In this document: positions 53,702 to 63,083 of the stretch, piece by piece
How positions within the stretch are numbered: the first letter of the stretch is position 1
Layout of the letters: each line of letters starts with the position of its first letter
Source: Mycobacterium hubeiense
GTDB taxonomy: Bacteria; Actinomycetota; Actinomycetes; Mycobacteriales; Mycobacteriaceae
DNA length: 64,000 nt
Reading direction: 5' to 3'
Assembly: GCF_002838065.1 (NCBI RefSeq)
Contig: NZ_PIZU01000002.1
Coordinates: 186,001 to 250,000, forward strand
The notes under the pieces: generated by a model
What the model was told of the DNA's origin: nothing
Databases searched by the model: none
What the model saw: the letters and a program-made list of their open reading frames with translations, nothing else
Position numbers and translations under genes: made by a program

Positions 53702-55537
53702 GTGAGCCACTACAAGAGCAACGTCCGTGACCAGGTATTCAACCTGTTTGAGGTGTTCGGCCTCGACAAGGCGCTTGGCGAGGGCGACTACAGCGATCTG
53801 GACATGGACACCGCCCGCGAGATGCTCACGGAGATGAGCCGGCTGGCTGAGGGTCCGGTCGCCGAATCGTTCGCCGAGGGTGACCGCAATCCCCCGACGT
53901 TCGACCCCAAGACGCATTCGGTGACGCTGCCCGAGGCGTTCAAGAAGTCGGTGCGGGCCACCATCGAGGCCGGCTGGGACAAAGTCGGCATCGAGGAAGA
54001 GCTCGGCGGCATGCCGATGCCCAAGGTGCTGGTGTGGGCGCTGCACGAACACCTGCTCGGCGCCAACCCCGCGGTGTGGATGTACGCCGGCGGCGCCGGG
54101 TTCGCCAGCATCTTCTACAAGCAGGCCACCGACGAGCAGAAGAAGTGGGCGCAGATCGCCGCCGAGCGCGGCTGGGGCGCCACCATGGTGCTGACCGAGC
54201 CCGACGCGGGTTCCGACGTCGGCGCCGGCCGCACCAAGGCGGTCAAGCAGGAGGACGGCTCCTGGCACATCGAGGGTGTGAAGCGATTCATCACCTCGGC
54301 CGACTCCGACGACCTGTTCGAGAACATCTTCCACCTGGTGCTGGCCCGGCCCGAGGGCGCAGGCCCGGGCACCAAGGGGCTGTCGCTGTTCTTCGTGCCG
54401 AAGTTCCTGTTCGATTTCGAGACCGGCGAGCTGGGCGAGCGCAACGGTGTGTTCGTCACCAACGTCGAGCACAAGATGGGCCTGAAGGTTTCGGCCACCT
54501 GTGAGCTGTCCTTCGGTCAGCACGACGTGCCCGCCAAGGGCTGGCTGGTCGGCGAGGTGCACAACGGCATCGCGCAGATGTTCGACGTCATCGAGCAGGC
54601 CCGAATGATGGTCGGCACCAAGGCCATTGCCACGCTGTCGACCGGTTACCTCAACGCGCTCGAGTACGCCAAGGAGCGCGTGCAGGGCGCCGACATGACG
54701 CAGATGACCGACAAGACCGCGCCGCGGGTGACCATCACGCATCACCCCGACGTGCGTCGCTCGCTGATGACCCAGAAGGCCTACGCCGAGGGTCTGCGCG
54801 CTCTGTACATGTACACCGGCACGTTCCAGGACGCCGCGGTCGCCAAGGCGCTGCACGGTGTCGACGCCGAGCTGGCGGAGCGGGTCAACGACCTGCTGCT
54901 GCCGATCGTCAAGGGTGTCGGCTCGGAGCAGGCCTACGCGAAGCTGACCGAAAGCCTGCAGACGCTGGGCGGTTCGGGCTTCCTGCAGGACTACCCGATC
55001 GAGCAGTACATCCGCGACGCCAAGATCGACTCGCTCTACGAGGGCACCACCGCCATCCAGGCGCAGGACTTCTTCTTCCGCAAGATCGTCCGCGACAAGG
55101 GCCAGGCGCTGGCGCACGTGGCCGGGCAGATCGAGCAGTTCGTGAAGAACGAGTCCGGCAACGGCCGGCTGAAGACCGAGCGTGAGCTGCTGGCCACCGC
55201 GCTGACCGACGTGCAGGGGATGGCGGCCACGCTGACCGGCTACCTGATGGCGGCGCAGGAGGATTCGAAGAACCTCTACAAGGTCGGCCTGGGTTCGGTG
55301 CGCTTCCTGATGAGCGTCGGCGACCTGGTCATCGGCTGGCTGCTGGCCCAGCAGGCCGCGGTGGCCATCGAGAAGCTGGACGCCGGTGCCAGCGGTGACG
55401 ACCGCGCCTTCTACGAGGGCAAGGTCGCGGTGGCGTCGTTCTTCGCGAAGAACTTCCTGCCGCTGCTCACCAGCACCCGTCAGGTCATCGAGACCATCGA
55501 CAACGAGATCATGGAGCTCGACGAGGCGGCCTTCTAA
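53702..55537 (+). CDS. fadE5: Acyl-CoA dehydrogenase FadE5
   Basis: A 611-residue long-type acyl-CoA dehydrogenase nearly identical in pattern to M. tuberculosis FadE5, from its first residues ([18 protein letters not shown]) to its last (IMELDEAAF). FAD and catalytic regions include [20 protein letters not shown] and [20 protein letters not shown]. It starts beta-oxidation of a broad range of acyl-CoAs. GTG 53702 follows GAGGAGGA. It has its own promoter with two putative operators, and a strong hairpin follows the stop. Confidence 0.95.
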   Translation: MSHYKSNVRDQVFNLFEVFGLDKALGEGDYSDLDMDTAREMLTEMSRLAEGPVAESFAEGDRNPPTFDPKTHSVTLPEAFKKSVRATIEAGWDKVGIEEELGGMPMPKVLVWALHEHLLGANPAVWMYAGGAGFASIFYKQATDEQKKWAQIAAERGWGATMVLTEPDAGSDVGAGRTKAVKQEDGSWHIEGVKRFITSADSDDLFENIFHLVLARPEGAGPGTKGLSLFFVPKFLFDFETGELGERNGVFVTNVEHKMGLKVSATCELSFGQHDVPAKGWLVGEVHNGIAQMFDVIEQARMMVGTKAIATLSTGYLNALEYAKERVQGADMTQMTDKTAPRVTITHHPDVRRSLMTQKAYAEGLRALYMYTGTFQDAAVAKALHGVDAELAERVNDLLLPIVKGVGSEQAYAKLTESLQTLGGSGFLQDYPIEQYIRDAKIDSLYEGTTAIQAQDFFFRKIVRDKGQALAHVAGQIEQFVKNESGNGRLKTERELLATALTDVQGMAATLTGYLMAAQEDSKNLYKVGLGSVRFLMSVGDLVIGWLLAQQAAVAIEKLDAGASGDDRAFYEGKVAVASFFAKNFLPLLTSTRQVIETIDNEIMELDEAAF

Positions 55538-55549
55538 ACCGCTTCACGT

Positions 55550-56131
55550 TCAAGGCCCCTGCGTCTTCGGAGGCAGGGGCCTTGGTCGTGGTTCTTCTGC
55601 CCGCGAAGCCCAAGCTCTGGCGACTCTGCTGAGAACGCCGCCCTCGGTGTCGCGGGCGGTGACCCGGATGACGGCGCCGGGGTCGACGAGCGCGATGCTG
55701 GCGCGTGCCTGCTTGATCCCTCTACGGCTGCGGTGCTGCTCAGCCGCGACAGCAATGTCGGCCACTTTCAAACGTGCCGCCCTGGCCAGCGCATCGATCG
55801 CGGCCAGCGCGTCGTCTTCCGGAAGCTTGCACGCCAGATCTACCGCGGTACGCGTCGGCCCGCGAGCGGACCGGCGATTGCTGTCGATGATGTACGCGGG
55901 CACCCTTGAGTCGATCCATCGGGCGCCGTGCAACGCCGAGGCCGAGAATCCCGCAAGGACACCGCGGCGACGTGATCGCAACCAGCAGGCCTTCGCCCGC
56001 AGCACCGCCGTGGGCCTGGTGCCTTTGGTGACGTAGACATCGTGGTGCACGGCAACGAAGCGGGTCCGCAGTTCGTGACGCGTCAATACACCGGCTTTGA
56101 GCGCTTCGCTGCCGATGAAAGGTTCTTCCAT
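55550..56131 (-). pseudogene. DUF559/AbiEi-like gene with two internal deletions
   Basis: A 193-residue frame from ATG 56131 begins as the mycobacterial DUF559-type protein (EPFIGSEALKAGVLTRHELR, AKACWLRSRRRGVLAGFSAS). After NRRSARG it jumps to PTRTAVDLACKLP, so about 25 residues are missing. After SIALVDPGA it jumps to VIRVTARDTEGGVL, so the nuclease core with the catalytic Asp and Lys is missing. Both joints are in frame. It ends by reading through the fadE5 terminator. Without the endonuclease core it is almost surely inactive; the deletion sizes are estimates from memory of the family. Confidence 0.65.
55552..55583. terminator. Strong hairpin terminator after fadE5
   Basis: Perfect 11-bp GC-rich stem (AAGGCCCCTGC / GCAGGGGCCTT) with a 10-bp loop, 15 bp after the fadE5 stop. 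There is no long T-run, but the stem strength is enough for a mycobacterial terminator. It also makes up the last codons of the antisense DUF559-family remnant. Confidence 0.75.
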
Positions 56132-56452
56132 GTGCGAAGTCTGCCCTGCGGATCAGAGGCCTCTGCGCACAAAAAGGCGGGTTCGGGAGGACACTCTGAG
56201 TGCGTCTCGTTATTTCTCGCGCGACCGGTATTTCAACTCTTTACCGGTTCTTTGGATCAGTCACTCCCGAACCCGTCGTGCGATCGATCGTACGCCTCGG
56301 ACTCCCCTCTTGCCAGAGGCAATTACGGCCAATTCGCGGCTATCGAAAGATGCCCCGTGTTGCCGTCGGGTCGGGGGGTCAGACGGCAACACGGAGCTAT
56401 CCGTGTATCGGCCGACCCCCATCGCCCGTTACAGAGTCCGAAAGATTTTTCG
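56132..56452. other. Gap between DUF559 remnant and fadA2
   Basis: 321 bp with no supported gene. It holds the promoter side of the DUF559 remnant and, on the other side, the fadA2 terminator hairpin at 56356. Short forward frames here are shadows or random. Confidence 0.6.
56356..56393. terminator. Hairpin terminator downstream of fadA2
   Basis: Perfect 12-bp stem (CGTGTTGCCGTC / GACGGCAACACG) with a 14-base loop rich in G, 60 bp after the fadA2 stop on its transcription path. No U-tract. Confidence 0.65.
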
Positions 56453-57751
56453 TCAGGCTTCGAGGATCGCCGCGACGCCCTGGCCGCCGGCCGCGCAGAT
56501 CGAGATCAGACCCCGCACCGGCTGGCCCGTCTCTTTCTTCTTCTCGGCCAGCTGCTTGGCCAGTTGCGCCACGATCCGCCCGCCGGTCGCGGCGAACGGA
56601 TGCCCCGCGGCCAGCGACGAACCGTTGACGTTGAGCTTGCTTCGGTCGATCGAGCCCAGTGCGGCATCCAGCCCGAGTCGCTCCTTGCAGTACTCCTCGG
56701 ACTCCCACGCCTGCAGGTGGGCCAGCACCACCGACGCGAACGCCTCGTGGATCTCGTAAAAGTCGAAGTCCTGCAGACTCAAGCCATTTCGGGCCAGCAG
56801 CCGCGGCACCGCATACGTCGGCGCCATCAACAGGCCGTCCTTGCCGTTGACGTAGTCGACCGCGGCGGTCTCGCCGTCGACGTAGTAGGCCAATGGTTCG
56901 ATCGAATGCTGCTTGGCCCACTCCTCGGTGGCCAACAGCGCGACCGAGGCGCCATCGGTCAGTGGCGTGGAATTGCCGGCGGTCATCGTCGCGTCGCCCT
57001 GTTTGACGCCGAAGACCGGCTTGAGCGCAGCCAGCTTCTCGGGCGACGAGTCGGCGCGCAGGTTGTTGTCGCGGTACAGGCCGAGGAACGGCGTCACCAG
57101 GTCGTCGAAGAAGCCGCGGTCGTAGGCCGCCGCCATGTTGCGGTGGCTGGCCGCGGCGAGCTCGTCCTGGTCGACGCGTTTGATGCCCATCGCCTTGGCG
57201 GTGATGGCGGCGTGCTCGCCCATCGACAGGCCGGTGCGCGGCTCGCTGTTCACCGGGATCTCCACGCCCAGCGCGGCCGGCAGCTTGCCGACCAGCTTGA
57301 GCCGGTCCAGGTTGGACTTGGACCGGCGCAGCCCGAGCAGCACTCGGCGCAGGTCGTTGCCGAACGCGATGGGCGCGTCCGACGCGGTGTCCACACCGCC
57401 GGCGGCGGCCACCTCGTAGCGGCCCGACGCGACGCCATCTGCCGCGGCGATGGTGGCCTGCAGCCCGGTGCCGCAGGCCTGCTGGATGTCGAACGCCGGG
57501 GTGTACGGCGACAGCGCGCTGCCCAGCACGCATTCGCGCATCAGGTTGAAATCACGGCTGTGCTTGAGCACCGCGCCGCCGATCACCGCGCCGAGCTTCT
57601 CCCCGGACAGGTTGAACCGGTCGATAAGCCCGTCCAGGGCCGCGGTGAACATGTCCTGGTTGGAGGCGTTGGCGTACGCACCGTCCGAACGCGCGAATGG
57701 AATTCTGTTGCCGCCGAGAACGGCGACCCTTCGGCGGGTATCACTAGCCAT
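56453..57751 (-). CDS. fadA2: Acetyl-CoA acyltransferase (thiolase) FadA2
   Basis: A 432-residue thiolase. The nucleophilic Cys is in DIQQACGTGLQATIAA, the active-site His in NGSSLAAGHPFAATGGR, and the second catalytic Cys in SICAAGGQGVAAIL. It cleaves 3-oxoacyl-CoA with CoA. ATG 57751 gives the family N-terminus (RRRVAVLGGNRIPFARSDGAY). It is divergent from fabG4 with a TetR-type palindrome between the starts. Confidence 0.93.
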   Translation of the reverse strand: MASDTRRRVAVLGGNRIPFARSDGAYANASNQDMFTAALDGLIDRFNLSGEKLGAVIGGAVLKHSRDFNLMRECVLGSALSPYTPAFDIQQACGTGLQATIAAADGVASGRYEVAAAGGVDTASDAPIAFGNDLRRVLLGLRRSKSNLDRLKLVGKLPAALGVEIPVNSEPRTGLSMGEHAAITAKAMGIKRVDQDELAAASHRNMAAAYDRGFFDDLVTPFLGLYRDNNLRADSSPEKLAALKPVFGVKQGDATMTAGNSTPLTDGASVALLATEEWAKQHSIEPLAYYVDGETAAVDYVNGKDGLLMAPTYAVPRLLARNGLSLQDFDFYEIHEAFASVVLAHLQAWESEEYCKERLGLDAALGSIDRSKLNVNGSSLAAGHPFAATGGRIVAQLAKQLAEKKKETGQPVRGLISICAAGGQGVAAILEA

Positions 57752-57772
57752 GGCCCCATAGTACCCACCCTT

Positions 57773-57788
57773 CTTACTCTGGAGTAAG
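57773..57788. promoter_or_regulatory. Operator palindrome between fadA2 and fabG4
   Basis: CTTACTC-TG-GAGTAAG is a perfect 7-bp inverted repeat, 10 bp before the fabG4 ATG and 22 bp before the fadA2 start. Its TTAC-N6-GTAA core (57774-57787) matches sites at fadE5 and at the TetR gene at 63698, differing from the latter at only 2 of 14 positions when read in the matching orientation. Confidence 0.7.
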
Positions 57789-57797
57789 TTCGTCCCC

Positions 57798-59150
57798 ATG
57801 GCTACCGACCTGTTCTCCCAAATCGTCAACTCCGCACCAGGGTCGTTCCTCGCCAAACAGCTCGGCGTCCCGCAGCCCGAGACACTGCGCCGCTACCGGC
57901 CCGGCGATCCGCCGCTGGCCGGCTCGCTGCTCATCGGTGGTGAGGGCCGCGTCGTCGAACCGCTGCGCAGCGCGCTGGCCGAGGACTACGACGTGGTGTC
58001 CAACAATCTCGGCGGGCGCTGGGCCGATTCGTTCGGCGGCCTGGTGTTCGACGCCACCGGCATCACCGAACCCGTTGGGCTCAAAGGCCTCTACGAGTTC
58101 TTCACCCCGCTGCTGCGCAACCTCGGCCCGTGCGGGCGCATCGCCGTCGTCGGCACCACCCCGGAGGAGGCGGGCAGCGAACACGAGCGGATCGCGCAAC
58201 GTGCGCTGGAGGGCTTCACCCGCTCGCTGGGCAAGGAACTGCGCCGCGGGTCGACGGTGGGACTGGTGTACCTGTCCCCCGCGGCGAAGCCGGCCGCGAC
58301 GGGCCTGGAGTCCACCATGCGGTTCATCCTGTCGGCCAAGTCGGCGTACGTCGACGGTCAGGTATTCCGCGTCGGTGCGGCCGATTCCGCGCCGCCCGCC
58401 GACTGGGACCGACCGCTGGACGGCAAGATCGCCGTGGTGACCGGCGCCGCGCGCGGTATCGGCGCGACGATCGCCGAGGTGTTCGCCCGTGACGGCGCGA
58501 CCGTGGTGGCGATCGACGTCGAGGGCGCCGCCGAGGATTTGACCAAGGTCGCCGAGAAGGTCGGCGGCACCGCGCTGACGCTGGACGTGACCGCCGACGA
58601 CGCCGTCGATCGCATCACCGCGCATGTCCGCGAGCACCACGGCGGGCGGCTGGACATCCTGGTCAACAACGCGGGCATCACCCGCGACAAGCTGCTGGCG
58701 AATATGGATGAGGCCCGTTGGAACGCCGTGATGGCCGTCAATCTGCTTGCGCCCCTTCGGCTTACCGAAGGCCTGGTGGGTAACGGCACCATCGCAGAGG
58801 GGGGCCGTGTCATCGGGCTGTCGTCGATGGCCGGCATCGCAGGCAACCGCGGCCAGACCAACTACGCGGCCACCAAGGCGGGCATGATCGGGCTGACCGA
58901 GGCGCTGGCACCGAAGCTGGCCGAGAAGAACATCACGATCAACGCCGTGGCGCCCGGATTCATCGAGACCAAGATGACCGAGGCGATCCCGCTGGCCACC
59001 CGCGAGGTCGGCCGCCGGCTCAATTCGCTGTACCAGGGCGGCCAGCCCGTCGACGTCGCCGAGACCATCGCGTACTTCGCGAGCCCGGCGTCAAATGCGG
59101 TCACCGGCAACACCATTCGGGTGTGCGGCCAGGCCATGCTGGGGGCGTGA
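57798..59150 (+). CDS. fabG4: High-molecular-weight 3-oxoacyl reductase FabG4
   Basis: A 450-residue SDR with an extra N-terminal flavodoxin-like half (to about residue 205) and a C-terminal catalytic SDR domain: [17 protein letters not shown], active Ser in [18 protein letters not shown] FabG4 reduces 3-oxoacyl-CoA with NADH. It ends 1 bp before the htdX GTG; the two genes form an operon that can reverse or complete the fatty-acid cycle with FadA2 and FadE5. Confidence 0.93.
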   Translation: MATDLFSQIVNSAPGSFLAKQLGVPQPETLRRYRPGDPPLAGSLLIGGEGRVVEPLRSALAEDYDVVSNNLGGRWADSFGGLVFDATGITEPVGLKGLYEFFTPLLRNLGPCGRIAVVGTTPEEAGSEHERIAQRALEGFTRSLGKELRRGSTVGLVYLSPAAKPAATGLESTMRFILSAKSAYVDGQVFRVGAADSAPPADWDRPLDGKIAVVTGAARGIGATIAEVFARDGATVVAIDVEGAAEDLTKVAEKVGGTALTLDVTADDAVDRITAHVREHHGGRLDILVNNAGITRDKLLANMDEARWNAVMAVNLLAPLRLTEGLVGNGTIAEGGRVIGLSSMAGIAGNRGQTNYAATKAGMIGLTEALAPKLAEKNITINAVAPGFIETKMTEAIPLATREVGRRLNSLYQGGQPVDVAETIAYFASPASNAVTGNTIRVCGQAMLGA

Positions 59151-59151
59151 C

Positions 59152-59994
59152 GTGTCACAACCGTCTGGAATGCTCAACCTGGTCCGCGCCGCTGCGGGCG
59201 CGCTGCCGTTCGTCCCGCGCGGCGACACGCTGCCCGACCGCACCCTGAGCGTCGACGACCTCACCATCGACCCGGCCAACGTGGCAGCGTACGCGCACGT
59301 CACCGGTTTGCGGTTCGGCGATGCGGTGCCGCTGACGTATCCGTTCGCGCTGACGTTCCCCACTGTGATGGCATTGGTGACGGGTTTCGACTTTCCGTTC
59401 GCCGCAATGGGTTCGGTGCACGTCGAGAACCACATCACCCAGTACCGGCCGATCCTTGTCACCGACACCGTCGGGGTCGCTGTACATGCCGAGAATCTGC
59501 GGGAGCACCGGCGCGGGCTGCTGGTCGACATCGTGACCGACGTGAAAGTCGGCAGCGAAAAGGCCTGGCATCAGGTGACGACATTCCTGCACCAGCAGCG
59601 GACCAGCCTGTCCGACGAGCCGAAACCGCCGCCGGCCAAGCAGCCGAAGCTGGGCCCGCCGAACGCGGTGCTGCGCATCACGCCCGGGCAGATCCGCCAC
59701 TACGCCTCGGTCGGCGGGGATCACAACCCGATCCACACCAACCCGCTGGCGGCCAAGCTGTTCGGCTTCCCGACGGTCATCGCGCACGGGATGTACACGG
59801 CGGCAGCGGTGTTGGCGAACATCGAGGGCCAGCTGCCGGATGCGGTGAAGTATTCAGTGCGGTTCGCCAAACCCGTGGTGCTACCGGCGCACGCCGGGCT
59901 GTACGTCAACCGGGTGGCCGACGGCTGGGAGCTGACGCTGCGGCACCTGACCAAGGGCGACCCGCATCTGATGGGCACGGTGACGGCGCTGTAG
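59152..59994 (+). CDS. htdX: 3-hydroxyacyl-thioester dehydratase HtdX
   Basis: A 280-residue double hot-dog MaoC-type dehydratase. The hydratase motif is in the second half: YASVGGDHNPIHTNPLAAKL, with catalytic Asp and His, then GFPTVIAHGMYTA. It interconverts 3-hydroxyacyl and trans-2-enoyl thioesters. The GTG at 59152 gives the length of the M. tuberculosis protein; ATG 59170 is an alternative. Its end overlaps the antisense DUF4386 frame by 89 bp. Confidence 0.92.
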   Translation: MSQPSGMLNLVRAAAGALPFVPRGDTLPDRTLSVDDLTIDPANVAAYAHVTGLRFGDAVPLTYPFALTFPTVMALVTGFDFPFAAMGSVHVENHITQYRPILVTDTVGVAVHAENLREHRRGLLVDIVTDVKVGSEKAWHQVTTFLHQQRTSLSDEPKPPPAKQPKLGPPNAVLRITPGQIRHYASVGGDHNPIHTNPLAAKLFGFPTVIAHGMYTAAAVLANIEGQLPDAVKYSVRFAKPVVLPAHAGLYVNRVADGWELTLRHLTKGDPHLMGTVTAL

Positions 59995-60675
59995 TCGGAA
60001 CCCGTACCGCCTTCACCAGGAGCCACCCGATGAACGAAAGTTCTGCGACCGCGGGAAAAGTCAAGGCGAACGGCGAGATGGTGGCGCCGAAGTCCGGGGC
60101 GAGGAAGCGAGCGAACACATCGACGAGGTGGCCGAAGCATCCGATCACCAGCAGCACGCCCAACACCTTGGGGAAATAGCCCGATTTGACCACCAGGTAG
60201 CCCAGCGGCAGTAGCCATAGGCCGAAGTACGTCTGGGCGATGAGGTACCCGTCGCGTTGCATATCGGCGAACAGCAGGATCAGCTGGTCGGAATCTGGTG
60301 CGCTGAAAGCGTATTGGCCGGTGGCGATCGCCAGCGCCGCCTTTTGGTTGAGCAGGTTCAGGCTTTGGATGGCGACGCTGACCGCGACGAAGGTGACCAT
60401 CGCGGCGGCGGCCATCTGGTTGACGTGTTTGAGCAACAGGTACAGAACCAAGGCCGTCGACAGAAAGGCCGTAGCCCCTGCCAGTTCGCTGACGAAGCCG
60501 ATCCGGAACAGGGTCGCCGAGGTTTCAATGTTGTGGGCGGTGGCCGATGCGTTTCCTGACTCGACGATGCGCGTGTTCACCAGCCCGGCGAAGATGGTGA
60601 GCACGGCGACGGCTAGATAGAGCAGCCGGCGATCCTCGCGAGTGTCTTTGGGGTGGACACAGATTGGGCGTTCAT
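59906..60675 (-). pseudogene. DUF4386 membrane protein gene with a one-base frameshift
   Basis: ATG 60675 overlaps the preceding gene's stop (ATGA) and opens MNAQSVSTPKTLARIAG, the DUF4386 N-terminus, but then hits a TAG. The other frame continues exactly where needed: LLYLAVAVLTIFAGLVNTR and on through five or six helices (LSTALVLYLLLKHV, YFGLWLLPLGYLVVKSGYFP). One missing C in GCCGGC(C)TGCTC near 60626 explains it. The C-terminus runs antisense into htdX with no family stop. If real, the gene is newly inactivated; a start at 60604 would give a protein without its first helix. Confidence 0.7.
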
Positions 60676-61379
60676 GCCGGACGACCGGCGTGAGCGAGGG
60701 CCGACGGGGTCAACCGGCCGACGATGGCGGGGGCCTCGTGGACGAGGGCGTCGTTCTCCACCGCCTCGACCATGAAACGGGCATAGTCCACGCGGCGGGT
60801 CAGGTTGCTCGCGAGGACGGGATCGCCCACGTGCCGGCTCCACACCGGCAGGCCCTGACTGTCGCCCTCCTCCAGATCGCTGCCGCGTACGACCGTCCAG
60901 CGCGTATCACTGGCGAAGATCCGCCGGCATGCCTCTACCTGGTCGTCCACGTCGACCACTCGGGCAAGCTTGGCCAGCCGCCCGAACACGGCTGCGTACA
61001 GCTTGAACTTGCGTGTATAGACGTCCTTGCCGTCGCGGGTGATGTGCCAGCCACAGGAGAACACCAGACGGGCGCCGGGATCGGCGTGGTCGAGCACCGC
61101 CTGGGCGGTACCGGAGGCGTAGTGGTTTACCCCCCACGGCACCAGCACCGTGAGCACGGCATCGCATCCGCGCACCGCCCGCGCGATCACCGCTTTGTCG
61201 TCGGTCGCTCCCGGGATCACCGTGATCCGGCCGTCGAACTCGGCGAGTTTGGTCACGCTCTGCTCGCGGCAGACGCCCACGACCTCATACCCGCGGTCCA
61301 ATGCGTGCTGCACCATGTAGCGCCCGAGCTTCCCGGACGCACCGACGATGCACATCCGCTTCCCTGTGCCCACATTCAC
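60672..61379 (-). CDS. NmrA-like NAD(P)-binding protein
   Basis: A 235-residue atypical SDR: MCIVGASGKLGRYMVQHALD coenzyme site, GATDDKAVIARAVRGCDAVL, and WTVVRGSDLEEGD near the C-terminus, with no YxxxK. It may be an NAD(P)H-dependent reductase or redox sensor. It is divergent from the TetR gene at 61437 and is followed by the DUF4386 gene with ATGA overlap. Two 15-bp operators in the intergenic region point to regulation by that TetR protein. Confidence 0.82.
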   Translation of the reverse strand: MNVGTGKRMCIVGASGKLGRYMVQHALDRGYEVVGVCREQSVTKLAEFDGRITVIPGATDDKAVIARAVRGCDAVLTVLVPWGVNHYASGTAQAVLDHADPGARLVFSCGWHITRDGKDVYTRKFKLYAAVFGRLAKLARVVDVDDQVEACRRIFASDTRWTVVRGSDLEEGDSQGLPVWSRHVGDPVLASNLTRRVDYARFMVEAVENDALVHEAPAIVGRLTPSALAHAGRPA

Positions 61380-61392
61380 TCCTCTGCATTAG

Positions 61393-61427
61393 CCTTATGG
61401 CGTAAGGTACTGCCTTGCAGTGTAAGG
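61393..61427. promoter_or_regulatory. Tandem CCTTA-N5-TAAGG operators
   Basis: Two 15-bp inverted repeats (61393-61407 and 61413-61427; the second has one mismatch in its left arm) are spaced 20 bp centre to centre, two helical turns. They lie between the divergent NmrA-like gene and the TetR gene, covering both promoters. Confidence 0.7.
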
Positions 61428-61436
61428 TTGTCAAGT

Positions 61437-62123
61437 GTGAACTCGGAGCCAGCCGGCAAGCCCGCCGCCCGCCGCAACCTGCTCAGCAAAGAGTTGGTGC
61501 TCCGGACGGCGGTCGCACTGGCCGACGAGGCCGGCACCGACGTGCCGAGCATGCGCAGGCTCGGCGACCGACTCGGCGTCGAGTCCATGTCGCTCTATCA
61601 CCATTTCCGCAGCAAGGACATGATCCTCGACGGCATGGTGGACATCGTCTTCGGTGAGATCGAGTTCCCACCGGACGACGTCGACTGGCGGATGGCGATG
61701 CGTCGGCGCGCAGTTTCGCTGCGCGATGCGCTGATCCGCCACCCGTGGGCGATCCGCCTGATGGACTCTCGGCAGAACCCGGGTCCCGCGACTCTGCGCC
61801 ACCACAACGCAGCCATCGGTTGCCTCCGGTCAGGCGGCTTCTCGATTGCTGGTGCGGCACACGCGATCTCGGTGCTCGATAGCTACACCTACGGGTTCAC
61901 GATCCAGGAGCTCAGCCTGCCCTTCCGATCATCCGCTGAGCTGGAGGACGTAGCGGGCTCGATCGTGAAGCAGCTAACCCCTGACGAGTTCCCGCATCTC
62001 ACCGAGATGATCGCCGACCGTGCCCTGAAACCGGGCTACGCGTATGACGAAGAATTCGACATCGGACTCGACCTCATCCTCGACGGACTGGAGCGACGGC
62101 GCGAAAGCTGGGCACAGAACTGA
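61437..62123 (+). CDS. TetR-family regulator (TetR_C-type), divergent from NmrA-like gene
   Basis: A 228-residue protein with a TetR helix-turn-helix (VPSMRRLGDRLGVESMSLYH, HFRSKDMILDGMVDIVF) and a C-terminal domain like that of the tetracycline repressor (YTYGFTIQELSLPF). The GTG start at 61437 is 10 bp after the second operator, so the transcript may be leaderless and autorepressed. It likely controls the NmrA-like and DUF4386 genes. Confidence 0.83.
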   Translation: MNSEPAGKPAARRNLLSKELVLRTAVALADEAGTDVPSMRRLGDRLGVESMSLYHHFRSKDMILDGMVDIVFGEIEFPPDDVDWRMAMRRRAVSLRDALIRHPWAIRLMDSRQNPGPATLRHHNAAIGCLRSGGFSIAGAAHAISVLDSYTYGFTIQELSLPFRSSAELEDVAGSIVKQLTPDEFPHLTEMIADRALKPGYAYDEEFDIGLDLILDGLERRRESWAQN

Positions 62124-63083
62124 TATGTGGGTCAGTTTGTCAAGGGGCAGGGTGAAGCGGCGGCCGCGACCGTCGTCGGGCCGTCCCTGGCGCGTTGATC
62201 ATCTGGACAATTGTGGGTGAGGTCAGTCGGGCATCACTGCCAGCGACCAACACCAGCCGGCCAGTTCCCGCGCGATCGCCACATTGGCGATCACCGGACG
62301 CTTCTTGCGAGCATCAAAGCCAACCCACCGCGAGTGCAAGCGCCGGTTCGCGGCTTGTCCTCGGGCACGCACCGCTGGGGAAGCCAGATCCCAGCGACGC
62401 CGCATTTCGGCTCCGGGTCGATACCGGCCGCGGTGGTGCCAGGCGGCTTCGACCAGCAGGCGGCGAACATGTCCGTTGCCGGTCTTGGTCACTCCACCCT
62501 GGGTGCGGCTTTCTCCGGTGGACGACTCGCTGGGCACCAACCCGACATAGGCGCCGATGCTGCGTCCGGTCAACCGGTGCCCAGTCGCCGATCTCGACGG
62601 CCAACCCGAACGCGGTCAACGTCGCGATGCCGCGGATGCAGCCCAGCCGGTGCACCATCGGGGTGAACTCACTGTCGGCGGCCATCGAGGTAATCGCGTC
62701 GTCGCGACGATTCCGCCGATCCACACACGCCAGCCGCGCGTCGAAGGCCGCCTCGTGCTCAGCTGCAGTGCCGAGTTGTCGAACTTCTGGGCGCGCAGCC
62801 ACAGCTCGTGCTTGCCGGTCCAAGCTCGTCCGCCGGAATAGACGATTCCCTGGCGCAGCAGCAGTTTCGAGACCCGGTGTCGTGCGGTCATCAAATCCCC
62901 GCGGCAGTCCTCGCGGGCCCGGACCAGATCTCGCGCGACCGATCGTGCGTGCACATCCAACCCAACACTCGTACGCTGAACCTTCACTGGGGCTCCCACA
63001 TCTTGTGGCTCTACCGGCCAGGACCCGTTTCCTGTCGGCAACCCACGTTCACATGTGAGTGAGGCCCCAGCCCCCCATACCGT
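62124..63083 (-). mobile_element. IS110-family element relic
   Basis: The minus strand from GTG 62987 encodes VKVQRTSVGLDVHARSVA, the N-terminus of IS110 transposases with the first DEDD Asp, but the next 90 or so residues are gone: it jumps to ARDLVRAREDCRGDLMTARH. The frame then changes about 62755 and again about 62600. The third piece carries the Transposase_20 pattern (GRSIGAYVGLVPSESSTGES, VRRLLVEAAWHH) and ends KKRPVIANVAIARELAGWCW to a stop at 62223. It is inactive. The two flanks (62124-62222 and 62988-63083) probably hold the worn ends; no target duplication is expected for this family. Confidence 0.8.

Noticed and set aside
56042..57787. 581-codon plus-strand frame opposite fadA2
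   Set aside because: Low-order Arg/Gln/Val-rich sequence that mirrors fadA2.
60642..61436. Upstream extension of the TetR gene at 61437
   Set aside because: It is antisense to the NmrA-like gene; TetR similarity starts just after the GTG at 61437.
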